This document shows, piece after piece, positions 59,972 through 64,000 of a stretch of DNA of 64,000 bases. The DNA is taken from assembly GCF_005885605.1 (NCBI RefSeq), contig NZ_SZVP01000005.1, forward strand, positions 62,001 to 126,000, given 5' to 3'. The stretch comes from Colwellia ponticola. Its GTDB lineage: Bacteria > Pseudomonadota > Gammaproteobacteria > Enterobacterales > Alteromonadaceae. The notes below the pieces were generated by a model that was not told the origin of the DNA, ran no database searches, and worked only from the letters and a program-made list of their open reading frames with translations. A program made the position numbers and the translations under genes. Each line of letters begins with the position of its first letter. The stretch's first letter is position 1.

Positions 59972-60946
59972 TCAATCAGCATTAGGCTCTATCGCTTTGA
60001 TATGTTGCCTTACTGAAATATAACTGCCCGTTAAAGCAAGCACAATGGCAAAGCTAATTAACATCAAGGCTTCACGGATTGATAAGCCCTCCAACTGAAA
60101 ATTACTTTGGTAAAGCTCAGTTAAATCACTAATAGCATAACCCAAGTACCAAGCTAGCAGTGTTACAGCAATACAAGAGAGTATGCCGCCAAAAATACCG
60201 TACCAAATACCAGAATACAAAAAAGGTCGCTGAATAAAGCTATCTGTTGCGCCTACCAGCTTCATAATGGCAATAGCATCTTTTTCATTTAAAATAGCTA
60301 AGCGAATGGTATTACCAACAATTAACACCACAGATAAACATAATAATAAAGCAACACCAAGTACAATATCTTCAATTAAACGCGCCATGGCTTCTAATCG
60401 TGTTAACCATTCTAGGTCGAGCTTACCTTGCTCAACTTCACGCTCTTTACTTAGCTTTGCTAATAAGGCGTTCGCCGCCTCTGCTTGGCTCGCTCTTTGT
60501 GTTGGGGTCACAAGTAAGGTTGCTGGCAATGGGTTTTCATCTAAATATTCAAGCGACTGGCCAAAACCTGATAAGACTTTAAATTCTTTTAATGCTTGCT
60601 TAGCAGAAATATAACGAACGTCAGCCACCTCATTATAAAGACTAACGCGCTGCACTAAATTTTGAGCGCTTTTTTCACTGGTTGAAAGTTTTAAAAATAA
60701 GGTGATTTGTGAAGCACTGTCCCATTGTTCACTGACCTGTTGTGCATTTTTAACAAAAAGGTGTAATGTTGCCGGTAATGCCAAGCTGATACCTAAAACA
60801 AAAATGGTCATTACCGTCGTAAAAGGTGTGCGCCATAAGTTACCTAAGCTACCCACGGCTTGTTGTACATGCCGAATAGGTAAGGTTAGCAACCGAGCCA
60901 AAAAACTTGAACGTGATTTTAAACCACTACTATGAATGTTGCTCAT
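59972..60946 (-). CDS. ftsX: Cell division protein FtsX
   Basis: 324 residues from the ATG at 60946, which is preceded by GGGGAC; a start at 60985 would lie deeper inside ftsE. Four membrane helices with a large periplasmic loop after the first (about 70-190) and the cytoplasmic coupling region. FNLWRTPF-like start (LGNLWRTPFTTVMTIFVLGI), KLVGATDSFIQRPFLYSGIW and IEPNAD C-terminus. With FtsE it controls peptidoglycan hydrolases at the septum. Overlaps ftsE by 17 bases. Confidence 0.95.
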   Translation of the reverse strand: MSNIHSSGLKSRSSFLARLLTLPIRHVQQAVGSLGNLWRTPFTTVMTIFVLGISLALPATLHLFVKNAQQVSEQWDSASQITLFLKLSTSEKSAQNLVQRVSLYNEVADVRYISAKQALKEFKVLSGFGQSLEYLDENPLPATLLVTPTQRASQAEAANALLAKLSKEREVEQGKLDLEWLTRLEAMARLIEDIVLGVALLLCLSVVLIVGNTIRLAILNEKDAIAIMKLVGATDSFIQRPFLYSGIWYGIFGGILSCIAVTLLAWYLGYAISDLTELYQSNFQLEGLSIREALMLISFAIVLALTGSYISVRQHIKAIEPNAD

Positions 60947-61637
60947 GCCTTGTCCCCTGTGCCTGTAAACCATCAACAATACCATCGTTGATCATAGTGC
61001 CCTCTTTAAGGGTCAAGGTGCGGTATTTCATCCGTGCAATTAAACCAAGATCATGAGTAGCAATAAGTACGGTAACACCAGCGGCATTAAACTCTTCAAA
61101 TAAGCTAATAATATCTAATGATAATTTAGGGTCTAAATTACCGGTAGGCTCATCGGCAAGCAGAATCGGTGGTTTATTCACAATAGCGCGAGCGATACCA
61201 ACGCGCTGTTGCTCACCACCTGACAACATATGTGGGTAGCACTTGGACTTACTCGTTAAGTGTACTTTGTCTAAAGCCGTTGCCACCCGCTTTTTAATTT
61301 CACTGTGACTAACCCCTTCAATAATTAATGGTAAAGCAACATTATCAAAAACAGTACGGTCTTTAAGTAAGTTGTGACTTTGAAATATCATACCAATACC
61401 CCGGCGTACGTAGGGTATTTGCTTGTATTTAATATCAGCAAGTTCGGTATGATTCACTTGAATGCTACCTGAACTAGGTTTTTCCATTAAAGAAATTAAC
61501 TTTAACAAGGTACTTTTACCTGCACCTGAATGACCGGTTAAAAATGCCATTTCACCGCTTTCTAAGTTAAAACTGACTTGTTTTAAGGCCAGAAAGCCAC
61601 CTGGATAGGTTTTATTTACCTTATTAAAATTAATCAT
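60930..61637 (-). CDS. ftsE: Cell division ATP-binding protein FtsE
   Basis: 235-residue ABC ATPase. Walker A GHSGAGKSTLLKLI, signature LSGGEQQRVGIARAIVNKPP, Walker B LLADEPTGNLD, His switch ATHDLGLI. FtsE powers FtsX in the divisome. The C-terminal tail beyond the usual end (residues about 222-235) overlaps ftsX. 61 bp after ftsY. Confidence 0.97.
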   Translation of the reverse strand: MINFNKVNKTYPGGFLALKQVSFNLESGEMAFLTGHSGAGKSTLLKLISLMEKPSSGSIQVNHTELADIKYKQIPYVRRGIGMIFQSHNLLKDRTVFDNVALPLIIEGVSHSEIKKRVATALDKVHLTSKSKCYPHMLSGGEQQRVGIARAIVNKPPILLADEPTGNLDPKLSLDIISLFEEFNAAGVTVLIATHDLGLIARMKYRTLTLKEGTMINDGIVDGLQAQGTRHEQHS

Positions 61638-61698
61638 ATTATCTTTATATATTACACGAGTAAGAAGGTTAATTTAACACGCAACAGTAGTGATACCT

Positions 61699-63204
<1,506 letters not shown>

Positions 63205-63347
63205 GTTTAGCTACCTAAATATTGCAGTATGGATATGTTTGCTGTAACACCAAGAGGATGAATAATACGACAATCTACTTGGTATAAAGACCAAACAAGG
63301 ATAAAATTGCCGTCATATTAACACCTAATAGCAACATTGTCAGTGAT

Positions 63348-63986
63348 ATGAAGCAAGCAAAGAAACAACTCAGTAAAAAAATTCTTCCTAGAAGTGGCCA
63401 AGGTACGCCTGCCGGTAAAATCCGTATTATTGCGGGTAAATATAAAGGAAGAAAATTACCGGTATTAATGGCTGAAGGGTTACGTCCTACAACGGATAGA
63501 GTTAAAGAAACCGTTTTTAACTGGTTGATGCCTTATATTGGTCAAGCTAACTGTTTAGACTGTTTTGCTGGCTCAGGCAGTTTAGGCTTTGAAGCGTTGT
63601 CACGTGGCGCTGGCCATGTCACTTTAGTTGAATTAAATAGAGCTGCTGCCAAGCAATTGTTGGCGAATAAAGACTTGCTCAATGTTAACAACCTAGCAGT
63701 AATTAATAGTGATGCTCTGACTTTTTTAAAAGAAGGCTGTCTAACGCCAACACTACCCCAAAATGCTCAGCAACCATTTGATTTAGTTTTTCTCGATCCG
63801 CCTTTTAGAAAGCAATTAGTAGAACAAGCCGCGCAGCTATTAAATAACGTTGGCTTAGCCGATCAAGCACTTATTTATGTCGAAATGGAAGCACAAAGCA
63901 CACAAGTAATACCGAGCAACTGGCAACTAATCAAAGAGAAGTTAGCAGGGCAAGTTGTTTATCGCCTTTATCAGTATCAATCGTAG
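63348..63986 (+). CDS. rsmD: 16S rRNA (guanine(966)-N(2))-methyltransferase
   Basis: 212 residues. N-terminal GKIRIIAGKYKGRKLPV and LRPTTDRVKETVFNWL, SAM motif CLDCFAGSGSLGFEALSRGA, and catalytic DLVFLDPPFRKQ (DPPF). Methylates G966 of 16S rRNA in the small subunit. Divergent from ftsY, as in E. coli. Stop at 63984-63986, just before the window ends. Confidence 0.96.
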   Translation: MKQAKKQLSKKILPRSGQGTPAGKIRIIAGKYKGRKLPVLMAEGLRPTTDRVKETVFNWLMPYIGQANCLDCFAGSGSLGFEALSRGAGHVTLVELNRAAAKQLLANKDLLNVNNLAVINSDALTFLKEGCLTPTLPQNAQQPFDLVFLDPPFRKQLVEQAAQLLNNVGLADQALIYVEMEAQSTQVIPSNWQLIKEKLAGQVVYRLYQYQS

Positions 63987-64000
63987 TACTATTTTTTCTG

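Overview
The window is an AT-rich stretch of an Alteromonadales chromosome. The proteins and gene order (thiC-thiO-thiS-thiG-thiDE, trxA/rhlB/gppA, ubiD-fre, rpoH-ftsX-ftsE-ftsY/rsmD, tatABC) fit a marine gammaproteobacterium of the Colwellia/Colwelliaceae type; the species is inferred from protein character, not from a marker gene. I see no rRNA, tRNA, CRISPR array, prophage, integron or insertion sequence. This is almost entirely core chromosome with a few accessory genes. Layout: 1-8 kb holds the 3' end of ccoG (cbb3 oxidase assembly), a TauE/SafE exporter, a secreted coiled-coil/PEGA/SUMF1 protein, gph, and a leftward group of an FAD oxidoreductase, a cysteine-rich CWC protein and a lipoate-ligase-like protein. 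8-18 kb holds a periplasmic delta-class carbonic anhydrase, a membrane methyltransferase, the leftward thiamine operon headed by a TPP riboswitch plus an intrinsic terminator, and a hydroxypyruvate isomerase/tartronate-semialdehyde reductase pair. 18-30 kb holds a chemotaxis receptor, lexA with two SOS boxes, and a complete cytochrome c oxidase operon: coxB-coxA-cox11-cox3-surf1-(Sco-like protein)-cox15-ctaB, then a Sco protein. It encodes the oxidase, its copper insertion factors and heme A synthesis. 30-46 kb holds a polysaccharide deacetylase, a MATE transporter, nfuA/comF/bioH, a flagellar-rod-like mini-protein next to an HExxH putative metalloprotease, TetR, coaD, mutM, rpmB-rpmG, radC, coaBC, slmA, pepD and an orphan LuxR-type response regulator. 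46-64 kb holds fre/ubiD, rho, trxA divergent from rhlB-gppA, hemB, a GGDEF cyclase, tatD, tatABC, rpoH, ftsX-ftsE-ftsY and divergent rsmD. Points of most interest: (1) the 104-residue protein at 35808-36122 looks like only the N- and C-terminal helices of a flagellar rod/hook protein and sits beside a putative metalloprotease; (2) the Sco-like protein at 26644-27228 keeps the CxxxC but appears to lack the Sco histidine; (3) the SUMF1-type protein at 2183-4060 lacks the usual FGE catalytic cysteines; (4) a riboswitch/terminator attenuator precedes thiC; (5) a palindrome overlaps the likely rpoH promoter and a strong hairpin lies in the rpmB leader; (6) several simple repeats and homopolymeric C tracts lie beside start codons or between genes. 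Start codons were re-chosen from Shine-Dalgarno spacing for several genes, giving a number of TTG and GTG starts. I did not find a clearly new multi-gene system; the best candidate is the rod-like mini-protein/metalloprotease pair.
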